From the NCBI RefSeq assembly GCF_009498275.1, contig NZ_CP045643.1:3658001-3722000 (forward strand): a DNA stretch of 64,000 nucleotides, in the 5' to 3' direction. Position numbers and translations under genes: made by a program. Source of the stretch: Streptomyces fagopyri (GTDB lineage: Bacteria > Actinomycetota > Actinomycetes > Streptomycetales > Streptomycetaceae). Under the pieces are notes generated by a model. It did no database searches. It had not been told where the DNA came from and saw only the letters and a program-made list of their open reading frames with translations. Shown here piece after piece: positions 8,778 through 17,370 of the stretch (position 1 is the stretch's first letter; each line of letters opens with the position of its first letter).

Positions 8778-9719
8778 TCAGACTTCGATCTTGCCGAGGC
8801 GGCGGATGACGAAGAAGCCGACGGTGTACAGGCCGAGCGAGATGAGGACGAGGGCCTGGCCGAGGCCGGAGCCGGTGACGCGGGCGAGCGCGCCCTCGTT
8901 CGAGGAGTTGATCAGGAGCAGGGAGCCGAGGCCGAGCAGCGGGACCGTGAAGGCCGTCGCGTTGACCTCGGAGAGCATCGTGCGGACCTCGCGGCGGGTC
9001 TCCTTGCGGTCCTCCAGGGTCTGGGTGAGGTTGCGCAGGGAGCTGACGACCGAGCCGCCCGCCTTGTTGGCCAGGACCAGTGTGGTGACCAGGACGATCA
9101 GTTCGCGGGAGGGGAGTCGCTCGGACAGTTCGCCGAGGGCGTCGTCGATGGTGCGGCCCATCAGCAACTGGTCGGCCACGTGGGCGAGTTCCTCGCCCGC
9201 CGGGTTCTCCAGCTCCTCGGCGGCCATCGCCAGCGCGGTCCGCATGGCGAGGCCCGCGGCGGTGGCGTTGGCCAGCAACCGGGCCACGTCCGGTAGTTGG
9301 CCGATGAAGGCCTCGATGCGGCGCTGTCGCTGCCAGTTGAGGAAGATGACCGCGCTCCACACGCCGACCAGGGCGGCGATGGGGCCGAAGAAGGGGGCCA
9401 GTACCGAGGCCGCGATCAGCCACAGGGCGACGACGACGGCGGTGACGTAGGTGGCGAACTCGCCCGCCGTCACGTCGAGGCCCGTCGCCGACAGACGCAG
9501 GTGGATGCTCCGGCCGAGCCGGGTGCGGCGCAGCCGTCGGTCGACGGCTGCGAAGCGGCGTACGCGGCCCGCGGCGGTGCGCAGCGGGCCGCCCCCGGAG
9601 AGGCGGTCCACGAGGGCCTGGCGCTGGGCGCGCCCGGAGGCGTACGTGTGCACGCCCGCGACGGCGAGGGTGCCGCACAGGACGGTGGCGCCGAGGGCCA
9701 GGACGGCGGGGTCGTTCAC
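8778..9719 (-). CDS. tadB: TadB-like type II/IV secretion F-domain membrane protein
   Basis: 313 residues. An N-terminal helix (ALGATVLCGTLAVAGV) is followed by a basic cytosolic stretch, two central helices (VVVALWLIAASVLAPFFG and the following segment), a T2SSF domain with LLANATAAGLAMRTALAMAA, and C-terminal helices. The start is GTG at 9719, with GAGGAG eight bases upstream; the frame is open further upstream but without a comparable signal. It partners TadC as the platform protein of the pilus motor and follows TadA by 25 bases. Confidence 0.9.
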   Translation of the reverse strand: MNDPAVLALGATVLCGTLAVAGVHTYASGRAQRQALVDRLSGGGPLRTAAGRVRRFAAVDRRLRRTRLGRSIHLRLSATGLDVTAGEFATYVTAVVVALWLIAASVLAPFFGPIAALVGVWSAVIFLNWQRQRRIEAFIGQLPDVARLLANATAAGLAMRTALAMAAEELENPAGEELAHVADQLLMGRTIDDALGELSERLPSRELIVLVTTLVLANKAGGSVVSSLRNLTQTLEDRKETRREVRTMLSEVNATAFTVPLLGLGSLLLINSSNEGALARVTGSGLGQALVLISLGLYTVGFFVIRRLGKIEV

Positions 9720-9744
9720 GGCCCGCTCCTCTCGGTCGTGGGGG

Positions 9745-11085
9745 TCATCCGATGGCCTGCCTGGGGTCGAGCGCGTCCAGGACCTCGACGACGCCGAAGG
9801 CGGGCGGCAGCGGCTCGTTGGCGACGTACAGCTTCTCCGCGACCGGGCGGGGCAGCGGGAGGTGCTCGAAGTGGCCGTGGACGACACGGTCGGGGCCGAC
9901 GGGGCGCGGGACGAACCGGGTGACGGGCACGACCCGGAACTGTTCACGGCCGTGCGAGACCAGCAGCGCGATCTCGGTGATCCTGCGGGAGCCGTCGGCG
10001 TGCCGGGAGAGCTGGACGACCACGTCGACGGCCGAGTTGATCTGGTCCTTCAGCGCCTCGAAGGGGATCAGGACCTCGGACATCGAGCCGAGGGTCTGGA
10101 GCCTCATGAGGGCGTCCTCCGCGGAGTTCGCGTGGACCGTCGCGAGTGAGCCGTCGTGGCCGGTGGACATGGCCTGGAGCATGTCGAGGGTCTCCCCGCC
10201 GCGGACCTCACCGACGATGATGCGGTCGGGGCGCATGCGCAGGGAGTTGCGGACCAGGTCGCGGATGGTGATCTGGCCCTTGCCCTCGACGTTCGGGGGC
10301 CGGGACTCCAGGCGGATGACGTGTTCCTGCTGGAGCTGGAGTTCGGCGGAGTCCTCGATGGTGATGATGCGTTCGTGGGACGGGATGAGTCCGGAGAGCG
10401 CGTTGAGGAGGGTGGTCTTCCCGCTGCCCGTGCCGCCGCTGACGATCAGGTTGAAGCGGGCGCGTACGAACGCCGCGAGGAGCATCAGCATCTGCTCGTC
10501 GAGCGAGCCCAGGCCGATGAGCTCGGGGAGCGTGTACGCGCGGGGGAAGCGGCGGATCGTGAGGGTGGGTCCGGTGAGGGCGAGCGGCGGGATGATGACG
10601 TTGACGCGTTCGCCGGTGGGGAGGCGGGCGTCGACCATGGGGTTGGACTCGTCGACGCGGCGGTTGACCGTGGAGACGATGCGTTCGATGGTCTGCATGA
10701 GCTGTTCGGTGGAGGCGAAGCGGAGCGGGAGCTGTTCGACCCGGCCGGCGCGCTCCACGAAGATCGAGTCCGGGCCGTTGACCATGATCTCGGTGATCGA
10801 CGCGTCGGCGAGCAGTGGTTCGAGGACGCCGAGTCCGAGGGCTTCGTCGACGACCCGGCGGATCAGCTGGGAGCGTTCGGCGGAGGAGAGGACGGGGCCT
10901 TCGCGGCTGATGATGTGGCCGAGTACGCGCTCCAGGCGCACCCGGCGTTCGGCCGCCGCCAGGCTCGACATCTCGGCGAGGTCGATCTCCTCGAGGAGTT
11001 TGGCGCGGTAGACGGCGACGAGGTGTCCGTCCTCGCGGGCGGGGCCTCCCTCGTCGGGGGTGGCCAGTCGGGATCGCAGGCTCAT
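9745..11085 (-). CDS. tadA: TadA/CpaF secretion ATPase
   Basis: 446 residues. It has an N-terminal domain (~1-180) and a C-terminal GspE-type ATPase with Walker A GGTGSGKTT at 217-225, an Asp box (IITIEDSAELQL), Walker B (RIIVGEVRGGE, 288-298) and a His box (GHDGSLATVHANS, 309-321). These are the four hallmark motifs of the TadA/CpaF family. It powers Flp pilus assembly at the cytosolic face. The ATG at 11085 has GGGAGG upstream at a normal distance. All catalytic motifs are intact, so the system should be active if the prepilin peptidase exists elsewhere. Confidence 0.95.
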   Translation of the reverse strand: MSLRSRLATPDEGGPAREDGHLVAVYRAKLLEEIDLAEMSSLAAAERRVRLERVLGHIISREGPVLSSAERSQLIRRVVDEALGLGVLEPLLADASITEIMVNGPDSIFVERAGRVEQLPLRFASTEQLMQTIERIVSTVNRRVDESNPMVDARLPTGERVNVIIPPLALTGPTLTIRRFPRAYTLPELIGLGSLDEQMLMLLAAFVRARFNLIVSGGTGSGKTTLLNALSGLIPSHERIITIEDSAELQLQQEHVIRLESRPPNVEGKGQITIRDLVRNSLRMRPDRIIVGEVRGGETLDMLQAMSTGHDGSLATVHANSAEDALMRLQTLGSMSEVLIPFEALKDQINSAVDVVVQLSRHADGSRRITEIALLVSHGREQFRVVPVTRFVPRPVGPDRVVHGHFEHLPLPRPVAEKLYVANEPLPPAFGVVEVLDALDPRQAIG

Positions 11086-11115
11086 GGGTTCGGCTCCTCC
11101 CGGTCGGTCGTGGGT

Positions 11116-11613
11116 TCAGTCGTCGGTGGGCATGGTGGCCTGGCGGGTGACGGTGTAGGGGCCGAAGAGGGGGATGACCCCGGGGACCCGGACGGTGACG
11201 GTGGCGGTGGTGAGGTCGGGGCCCGGGACGGGGTCGACGCGCGCGTTCAGCCATCCGCTCACGGCGGCCTGTCCCGCCGCCCCGCCGTCGCCGCCCTGCG
11301 AGGCGACCCGGGCGGCGGCCCGCGCGCCGGAACCGGCCTGGTTGATCCCGTACCCGATGAGGCCGAGCTGGATGGCGGCCATCCCGATGACCAGGAGGAT
11401 GGGCAGGAACCCGGCGAACTCCAGCATGGAGACGCCCCGGTCGTCACCGGAGCGCCGCCGCGTCCGGCGCCCGTCGTCCGGGCGCGTCCCCGGCCTCCGC
11501 CGGCGATCCGTTCGCCGTCGCGGGTCCGGTCCCTGCCGCCGCGTCCGCCACCGCGCCCGCGACGGCGTCCCGGACCGCGTCCACATCCGCGCCCGCACCG
11601 GAGGAAGCGTCAT
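11116..11613 (-). CDS. TadE-like pseudopilin
   Basis: 165 residues. After a very basic 55-residue N-terminus comes the TadE signature GVSMLEFAGFLPILLVIGM, with Glu near +5 of a hydrophobic helix, then an alanine/glycine-rich region and a small extracellular domain. The start ATG at 11613 overlaps the stop of the upstream fusion gene (ATGA). A shorter product from a start nearer the TadE helix is possible, because the basic leader is long for a prepilin leader. It is the first of two TadE modules encoded next to each other; the other is the C-terminal part of the upstream gene. Confidence 0.85.
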   Translation of the reverse strand: MTLPPVRARMWTRSGTPSRARWRTRRQGPDPRRRTDRRRRPGTRPDDGRRTRRRSGDDRGVSMLEFAGFLPILLVIGMAAIQLGLIGYGINQAGSGARAAARVASQGGDGGAAGQAAVSGWLNARVDPVPGPDLTTATVTVRVPGVIPLFGPYTVTRQATMPTDD

Positions 11614-13232
11614 CCGACGTCCCCCTCCAGCGCCGCGCCCGCCGTCCCTCTCACGTGCCACCCCGCGTCGAACCCCGGGAAGAAGAGCGGCACGTCGACG
11701 TCGACGGTGGCCCTCATCACCGGGCCCGCCGGAGCGCAGCCGATGCCCGCGTCCTGCCAGGAGCCCGGCAGATGGCTGCTCCCGGCCGTCCGGCACGCGC
11801 CGCCGACGTCACCGTCGACCGCGTACGCCGCCGTCGCCGCACGCGCCGCCTCGTCCGCCGCGTTCCCGGCCAGCGAGTACGAGTAGCCGTACAGCACGCA
11901 CTGCCACAGGATCGTCATGACGACCAGCAGGATCGGGAACATCCCGGCGAATTCCAGGGTCACCGCGCCCCGGTCGCCGCTCCTCCGGCGCAGCGCCGAC
12001 GCCCCGCGGTCCGGGGAGGCCTTCCGGCGACGGCCGCCGCTCCCGCCCTCCTGGGCGACGACCAGTCCCAGTTCGCCCGCCAGTGCCCACAGCGCCTGTT
12101 TGACGGTGGAGCGGGCGTCCAGGTCCTGCAGACGCCCCGCGTCCACGACGGACTGGAGCTCCTTGAAGGCGGCGGGGACCGCGGAGTCGGCGACTTTGGT
12201 GCCGGTGACGCGCTGGACCAGCGAGGGCTGGATCTCCGTACCGCGGGCGAAGCGGTTGACGACCGTCGTCGTCTCCTCGGCCTTGCGGATCTGGAGGCGG
12301 TCCCACATGCGGACCATGCGTTTGGCGGCGCGGACGGCGACGACGTCCGGGGTGACGAGGAGCAGTGCCCGGTCCGCCATCTCCACGGCCGCCGCGGTGG
12401 CGGAGTTCATCTGGGAGCCGCAGTCGACGATCACGACGTCGTGGCGGGAGCGCAGGACCGACAGCACCTGGCGGGTCACCCGGTCGGTGACCTCCTCGCC
12501 GCGTTCGCCCTCGGCGGGGGCGAGCAGCAGGCCGACGCCGCTGTCGTGGAGGTAGACGGCGTCCTGGAGGACGCGCGGGTTGATGTCGCTGATCCCGGCC
12601 AGGTCGGCGACCGACCGGCGGAACTGCACGTCCAGGTACGAGGCGACGTCCCCGGACTGGAGGTCGAGGTCCACCAGTGCCACGTCCCGTCCCGACGCCT
12701 GCGACGCCAGGGCGATCTGGACCGCCGTCACGGTCGTGCCGACGCCGCCCTTCGCGCCGGTGACCGTGACGACGGTGCCGCCGGGACCGGTGTAGAGCTC
12801 GGGCGTACCGCTGCCGAGGTGGCGCCGCATGCCGAGCGACCACCCGGCCGCGGCCTGGACGCGTTCGGCGAGGGCGTCGTAGCCGAGCGGCAGGCCGATG
12901 ATGCCGCGGGCGCCGGAGTCCATGGCGGCGGTGAGGACACCGGTGCTGGCGTCGGCCGTGATGAGGACGACGCCGACCGCCGGGAAGCGCAGCACCAGAT
13001 CGCGGATGAGGTCCAACGCCGGTACGGGGCCGATGCGTTCGTGGACGAGGACGACTTCGGGCAGCTCGTCGAGCGACTCGGCCGCGAGCCGGGCGAGGGT
13101 GTCGAGGAGCGCGGTGGAGTCGGGGACGGGCGGGGCGGGTTCGGCGTCGGCGAGCTGGCTGAGCAGCGTGGTGAGCGCTCGGGCCGAGTCGATGTCGCCG
13201 ACGGCCGGGAGGATTCGGATGGTCATCGGCAC
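11610..13232 (-). CDS. CpaE/TadZ-like ATPase fused to a TadE pseudopilin domain
   Basis: 540 residues in one uninterrupted frame. Residues ~5-130 resemble the atypical receiver domain of CpaE. Residues 150-390 are a MinD/ParA-type ATPase with deviant Walker A KGGVGTT at 161-167 and LVDLDLQSGDVASYL at 186-200. After a basic linker (400-418), residues 419-445 (GDRGAVTLEFAGMFPILLVV) are a TadE prepilin segment with a membrane helix, followed by an extracellular domain with three Cys. CpaE/TadZ proteins localise the Tad machine to a cell site. In this layout the pseudopilin would be tethered to the localisation ATPase, unless it is released by prepilin cleavage. The start is GTG 13232 or ATG 13226. 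Confidence 0.9.
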   Translation of the reverse strand: MPMTIRILPAVGDIDSARALTTLLSQLADAEPAPPVPDSTALLDTLARLAAESLDELPEVVLVHERIGPVPALDLIRDLVLRFPAVGVVLITADASTGVLTAAMDSGARGIIGLPLGYDALAERVQAAAGWSLGMRRHLGSGTPELYTGPGGTVVTVTGAKGGVGTTVTAVQIALASQASGRDVALVDLDLQSGDVASYLDVQFRRSVADLAGISDINPRVLQDAVYLHDSGVGLLLAPAEGERGEEVTDRVTRQVLSVLRSRHDVVIVDCGSQMNSATAAAVEMADRALLLVTPDVVAVRAAKRMVRMWDRLQIRKAEETTTVVNRFARGTEIQPSLVQRVTGTKVADSAVPAAFKELQSVVDAGRLQDLDARSTVKQALWALAGELGLVVAQEGGSGGRRRKASPDRGASALRRRSGDRGAVTLEFAGMFPILLVVMTILWQCVLYGYSYSLAGNAADEAARAATAAYAVDGDVGGACRTAGSSHLPGSWQDAGIGCAPAGPVMRATVDVDVPLFFPGFDAGWHVRGTAGAALEGDVG

Positions 13233-13265
13233 GGCCCCGTGGGCGTGGACCTCATGCGCGGCCTC

Positions 13266-13979
13266 CTACTTGTCCTGGTCGAGGGTGTACGTGCGCTCGC
13301 CGGGGGCGACGGTGGTGTCGGAGCCGCCCGCGACCAGGGCGAGCCGGACGTGGGTCGCGAAGGACTCGGCGTACGCGACGCGTTGGGCGTCGGCGGTGTC
13401 GAGCGCGAAGGTGATGGGGACGGCCTGGGTGGCGGTGCGGCTGCGTTCGGCGCTGGACTGGCCGGGGTCGAGGGCGGTGAGCTTGCCGACGTCGATGACG
13501 CGGGCGTTCGCCACGATGACCTTGGACTGGTCCTTCTGCTTGTCGTTCTCGGCCTTGAAGGTGGCGTAGATGTTGACCCGCGCCCCCGGGTCGATCTTCC
13601 CGGCGACGCCGGTCGCCGCGTCGATCATGATGGCGATCTCCTGCTGGCCGGCTTCCAGTGCGGGCCGGTCCACGATCATGTCGCTCTGGAGCAGGGAGCC
13701 CTTCTCCAGCTGGGTGACGGCGATCTTGCCGCGGATCCGGGAGAGGTCCGTGACGGCCGTGGAGGACAGCCAGCGCTCGGGCATCGAGATCTTCTGGAAC
13801 TGGTCGGCCGACAGCTCCTTGTAGGGCGCGATGTCGTCCTTCAGGCGGTACGCCGAGACCTCCGGGCCGACCTTGGAGTTCACGTCGCGGATCACCGAGA
13901 GCACTCCGGCGAAGGCGCCCAGGGCGCACAGGACCGAGAGGACCAGCAGGATGACGCCGCGGCGCTGGCGTGAGTTCAT
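13266..13979 (-). CDS. cpaB: CpaB-like SAF-domain pilus assembly protein
   Basis: 237 residues. One N-terminal membrane helix (GVILLVLSVLCALGAFAGVL) is followed by an extracytoplasmic SAF/CpaB domain with IAVTQLEKGSLLQSDMIV and a following RcpC-like region. CpaB/RcpC proteins act outside the membrane in Flp pilus assembly; in Gram-negative bacteria they link to the secretin, which is absent here. It is the first gene of the leftward tad operon and is 33 bases upstream of the CpaE-TadE fusion. The start ATG at 13979 has a weak GAGG-type ribosome site. Confidence 0.88.
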   Translation of the reverse strand: MNSRQRRGVILLVLSVLCALGAFAGVLSVIRDVNSKVGPEVSAYRLKDDIAPYKELSADQFQKISMPERWLSSTAVTDLSRIRGKIAVTQLEKGSLLQSDMIVDRPALEAGQQEIAIMIDAATGVAGKIDPGARVNIYATFKAENDKQKDQSKVIVANARVIDVGKLTALDPGQSSAERSRTATQAVPITFALDTADAQRVAYAESFATHVRLALVAGGSDTTVAPGERTYTLDQDK

Positions 13980-14170
13980 GACGCGGACAACCTCGATCGT
14001 GGGGCGGGGACGGCGGGGTCGAGCGGTCGTGCCTGGTGCTGTTCAGGTGTTGGTCCGATGTCGCGGTGGAGCCGTGAAGCCCGCGAGCCGTGTTGCTGTG
14101 GAACCGTGGTGGCACGGAGCCGTGGTGCCGGAATCCGCGCATCCGACGCGTGGGATGTGACCTGTGCGGC

Positions 14171-15055
14171 TTATGTCATGCCCCGGGGCAGGGCACGCAC
14201 TGGAGAGGATGCCCGCACCGCGGCGACCGGAAGCTCCGACGGCGGTGGCAGCGGCGCGGCACAGAAACCGCAGCGGTCACCGATGAGTTCGAGCCCGCAC
14301 CAGTGGCACTCCTCCCGCCGGACGGACGACACGAGTTGGTAGAGCACGGAGACGTCGTACAGACCGGCGGCGAACTCGGCCAGCTTGGTGGTGCCCCACC
14401 AGCGCCCCGACTCCTCGGGCAGCGGCACGGTCGCGACGGCTTGTACGCGCCAGGCGGGCGCGAGGGTCGACGTGACCCAGTCCGAGGGCGGCTGACCGGT
14501 GGCCACCAGCAGCCGGGTGCCGAACTCGGGCCCGGCGATCTCGTCCTGCCCGATCCGCGCGAGCTGGGGCCGCGGAGTGGCCAGCACGGCGAACTGGGCG
14601 CCTGGCACCCATGACTTGGCGTGCGACTTCAGGGTCACCGGCACCCGGTCGAGCTTGGCGACCGAGCCGAGCAGGGCGCCGGCGTAGATGTAGTGGGCGA
14701 GCAGCCGGGCGGAGGAGGCGAGCACGCCCGGACTGAAGTCGCAGACCGACAGCTGGCGCAACTGCTGTGCGAGCAGGGCGAGTCCGAGAGGGGGCAGGTC
14801 GACGCCGAGCAGCGCGATCCGGTCGCTCTCCAGGACGGAGCGGACGGTGTGCAGGCGCCTGGTCACGGCCGCGTCGGCCGAGGCCGGATAGAGCGCGATG
14901 ACGTACCCGTGCTGCTCGATGAGCGTATGCATTCCCGTGAGGGAGTCCTCGAGGGTGTCGAGGGGCTGGACGACCGCGGGCGGAGTCTGCCGGTCGTGCG
15001 GCGGCAGCACCAGGTCGGAACTGGTGACGGCTATCGCGGTCGGCACGCTGCACAC
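14171..15055 (-). CDS. Conserved protein with C-terminal zinc ribbon, unknown function
   Basis: 294 residues, GTG start at 15055; a second GTG three codons later is also possible. The body (1-245) is predicted globular and cytosolic, with no domain that I recognise. The C-terminus carries a four-cysteine ribbon, CHWCGLELIGDRCGFC, with Cys250, 253, 262 and 265. This points to a zinc-stabilised fold used in nucleic acid or protein binding. It lies 191 bases upstream of cpaB in the same orientation, so it may precede or lead the tad operon, and it is divergent from the chitinase gene. Function not assignable. Confidence 0.75.
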   Translation of the reverse strand: MCSVPTAIAVTSSDLVLPPHDRQTPPAVVQPLDTLEDSLTGMHTLIEQHGYVIALYPASADAAVTRRLHTVRSVLESDRIALLGVDLPPLGLALLAQQLRQLSVCDFSPGVLASSARLLAHYIYAGALLGSVAKLDRVPVTLKSHAKSWVPGAQFAVLATPRPQLARIGQDEIAGPEFGTRLLVATGQPPSDWVTSTLAPAWRVQAVATVPLPEESGRWWGTTKLAEFAAGLYDVSVLYQLVSSVRREECHWCGLELIGDRCGFCAAPLPPPSELPVAAVRASSPVRALPRGMT

Positions 15056-15398
15056 ACCCCGTTCGCCGCGGCGAGGTGGTCAACCACCGCCACGGATCGC
15101 CCCTGTTTCGTCATGGACCGCCACAGTTGGCCGCAGATCGTCACTGTGACGTCCTCTTGCATCAGCACCATATCCACGGCATGGCCCGCTCAACACCGAA
15201 TCGACCAGATCATCTCACGGAAGGTGCGGGCATGATCAACGGAGAGTAAGACGAATACGCGACAACTCGCCCGCGCCAGAGGGGGGTTGGGATTTCCGGT
15301 CGCTCCCCGAGGTATTGACAACGAGATTGGTCTGGACCAACTTGTAATCCAGCGGTGGCCGCCGTTCCGTATCACTCCCCACCTCCCCGGAGGACCCA
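15056..15398. other. Divergent intergenic region upstream of the chitinase
   Basis: No coding sequence. The right half carries a TTGACA -35-like hexamer at 15315-15320 followed immediately by a DasR-type palindrome (15326-15341); the -10 is unclear (TGTAAT at 15343-15348 is too far, AACTTG at 15339-15344 is weak). The left half shows nothing distinctive beyond its role as the leader of the minus-strand zinc-ribbon gene. Confidence 0.6.
15326..15341. promoter_or_regulatory. Putative DasR operator (dre) of the chitinase gene
   Basis: ATTGGTCTGGACCAAC contains TGGTCTGGACCA, an 11 of 12 match to the TGGTCTAGACCA core of Streptomyces dre sites and chitinase promoter repeats. It overlaps the space just after a TTGACA hexamer and lies about 58 bases before the chitinase start. 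DasR is the GntR-type repressor released by glucosamine-6-phosphate. Repression of chitinase until chitin is degraded is the expected outcome. Confidence 0.8.
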
Positions 15399-17108
15399 GT
15401 GGACCGCGTCACACGCATGCCCGCACGGAGATGGGCGGTCGGCCTGGCCACCGCAGTCACCGCCTCCGTCCTCTCCCTCACCGGCCTGGCGGGCCAGGCC
15501 CAGGCCGCCGACGTCAACAACGCCAAGAACGGCGGCTACGAGTCGGGCCTGAGCAACTGGACCTGTACCGCGGGCAGCGGTGCGACGGTGTCCTCACCGG
15601 TGCACGGGGGCTCGGCGGCGCTCAAGGCGACGCCCGCCGGGCAGGACAACGCCCAGTGCACCCAGTCCGTCAAGGTCAAGCCCAACTCGGCCTACACGCT
15701 GAGCGCCTGGGTGCAGGGCGGGTACTCCTACCTCGGCGTGACCGGCACGGGCACCACGGACGTGTCGACCTGGACCCCGGACTCCGCCTCCTGGAAGCAG
15801 CTCTCGACCACCTTCACCACCGGCGCCTCGACGACCTCGGTGACGGTCTACACCCACGGGTGGTACGGCCAGGCCGCCTACTACGCCGACGACCTCTCGG
15901 TCTTCGGCCCCGACGGCGGCGGAGGCGGCGACCCGGCCCCGACGGTCCCCGCGGCACCCGGTGGTCTGGCCGTCTCCTCCACCACCTCCTCCTCCGTCTC
16001 CCTGACCTGGAACACGGTGTCGGGCGCGACGGGTTACAACGTCTACCGGTCCGGCACGAAGGTGACGGCGGTGACCGGGACCTCGGCGACGGTGACCGGC
16101 CTGACGGCGTCCACCTCGTACCCCTTCCAGGTCACGGCGACCAACTCGGCGGGCGAGTCCACGAAGTCGGCGACGGTGACGGGGACGACGAGCGCGACCT
16201 CGGGCGGCGGCGGGGGCACCACGCTGCCGAAGCACGCCGTCACGGGCTACTGGCAGAACTTCAACAACGGCGCGACGGTCCAGAAGATCTCCGCCGTCCA
16301 GTCCCAGTACGACATCATCGCGGTGGCCTTCGCGGACGCGACCGGCACACCGGGCGCGGTGGGCTTCACCCTCGACTCGGCCGGCCTCGGCGGCTACACG
16401 GTCGACCAGTTCAAGGCGGACATCAAGGCCAAGCAGGCCGCGGGCAAGAAGGTCGTCATCTCCATCGGCGGACAGAACGGCACGGTGTCCATCAACGACC
16501 CGACGTCCGCGGCGAACTTCGCGAACTCCGTCTACTCCCTCATGCAGACGTACGGCTTCGACGGCGTCGACATCGACCTGGAGAACGGCCTCAACGCGAC
16601 GTACATGACGCAGGCCCTGCGCTCCCTGTCGTCCAGGGCGGGCTCGTCCCTGATCATCACGATGGCCCCGCAGACGATCGACATGCAGTCCACCTCGAAC
16701 GCCTATTTCCAGACCGCCCTGAACATCAAGGACATCCTCACGGTCGTCAACATGCAGTACTACAACAGCGGTTCGATGCTGGGCTGTGACGGCAAGGTGT
16801 ACTCGCAGGGCTCGGTCGACTTCCTGACCGCCCTCGCCTGCATCCAGCTCCAGGGCGGCCTGGCCCCCTCGCAGGTGGGCCTGGGGCTCCCGGCCTCGAC
16901 GAGCGGCGCGGGCAGCGGCTACGTCTCGCCGACGGTCGTGAACAACGCCCTCGACTGCCTCGCCAAGGGTACGAACTGCGGTTCCTTCAAGCCCTCCAAG
17001 ACCTATCCGGACCTGCGCGGCGCGATGACCTGGTCGACGAACTGGGACGCGTCGGCGGGCAACGCGTGGTCGAACTCGGTGGGGGCGCACGTGCACGGGC
17101 TCGGCTGA
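15399..17108 (+). CDS. Secreted family 18 chitinase with CBM and FnIII domains
   Basis: 569 residues. A signal peptide (1-36, ending AGQAQA) is followed by a carbohydrate-binding beta-sandwich (~37-170, starts with the NNAKNGGYESGLSNW pattern), a Gly-rich linker, a fibronectin III domain (~184-262), a second Gly linker and a GH18 catalytic domain (~277-569). The catalytic signature is DGVDIDLE at 388-395, with Glu395 the proton donor. This layout matches Streptomyces bacterial-type (subfamily A) chitinases, which release chito-oligosaccharides. The GTG start has GGAGG six bases upstream. A DasR operator lies in its promoter and two hairpins follow the gene. Confidence 0.95.
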   Translation: MDRVTRMPARRWAVGLATAVTASVLSLTGLAGQAQAADVNNAKNGGYESGLSNWTCTAGSGATVSSPVHGGSAALKATPAGQDNAQCTQSVKVKPNSAYTLSAWVQGGYSYLGVTGTGTTDVSTWTPDSASWKQLSTTFTTGASTTSVTVYTHGWYGQAAYYADDLSVFGPDGGGGGDPAPTVPAAPGGLAVSSTTSSSVSLTWNTVSGATGYNVYRSGTKVTAVTGTSATVTGLTASTSYPFQVTATNSAGESTKSATVTGTTSATSGGGGGTTLPKHAVTGYWQNFNNGATVQKISAVQSQYDIIAVAFADATGTPGAVGFTLDSAGLGGYTVDQFKADIKAKQAAGKKVVISIGGQNGTVSINDPTSAANFANSVYSLMQTYGFDGVDIDLENGLNATYMTQALRSLSSRAGSSLIITMAPQTIDMQSTSNAYFQTALNIKDILTVVNMQYYNSGSMLGCDGKVYSQGSVDFLTALACIQLQGGLAPSQVGLGLPASTSGAGSGYVSPTVVNNALDCLAKGTNCGSFKPSKTYPDLRGAMTWSTNWDASAGNAWSNSVGAHVHGLG

Positions 17109-17136
17109 GCCCGTACCTCCACCCGCCATCGGCACG

Positions 17137-17164
17137 AAGGGCGACCCCCCGCGGGGTCGCCCTT
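17137..17164 (+). terminator. Rho-independent-type hairpin after the chitinase
   Basis: AAGGGCGACCCC and GGGGTCGCCCTT form a perfect 12-bp stem with a four-base loop, 28 bases after the chitinase stop. There is no U-run, as is usual in Streptomyces. Confidence 0.8.
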
Positions 17165-17186
17165 CCCGTTACCTCCGGTCCGGCAC

Positions 17187-17227
17187 GGGAGGGGCGACCG
17201 GCCGGAATCCGGCCGGTCGCCCCTCCC
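17187..17227. terminator. Second long hairpin between chitinase and carboxypeptidase
   Basis: A near-perfect inverted repeat of about 20 bp per arm (GGGAGGGGCGACCGGCCGGA and its complement) with essentially no loop. It follows the first hairpin by 22 bases, making a tandem terminator or, less likely, a cruciform or attenuator in the carboxypeptidase leader. Confidence 0.65.
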
Positions 17228-17370
17228 GGCCCTTTGTCAACTCTTGACCTGCTCATGCCATGCCCTCACCATGAGCGCCACACCCGCACAGGCACGTCGC
17301 ACTGATCCCACCCCCCAGCTCCACCCCCACATCCGGTGACCCCGGATTCCTGGAGAAGCAAGGAGACTTC

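Noticed and set aside
9752..11011. A 419-codon plus-strand frame
   Set aside because: Ser/Arg-rich antisense shadow of tadA, which has all four ATPase motifs.
17187..17227. Riboswitch or attenuator in the carboxypeptidase leader
   Set aside because: A simple long stem after a first terminator; no other conserved structure, so terminator is the simpler reading.
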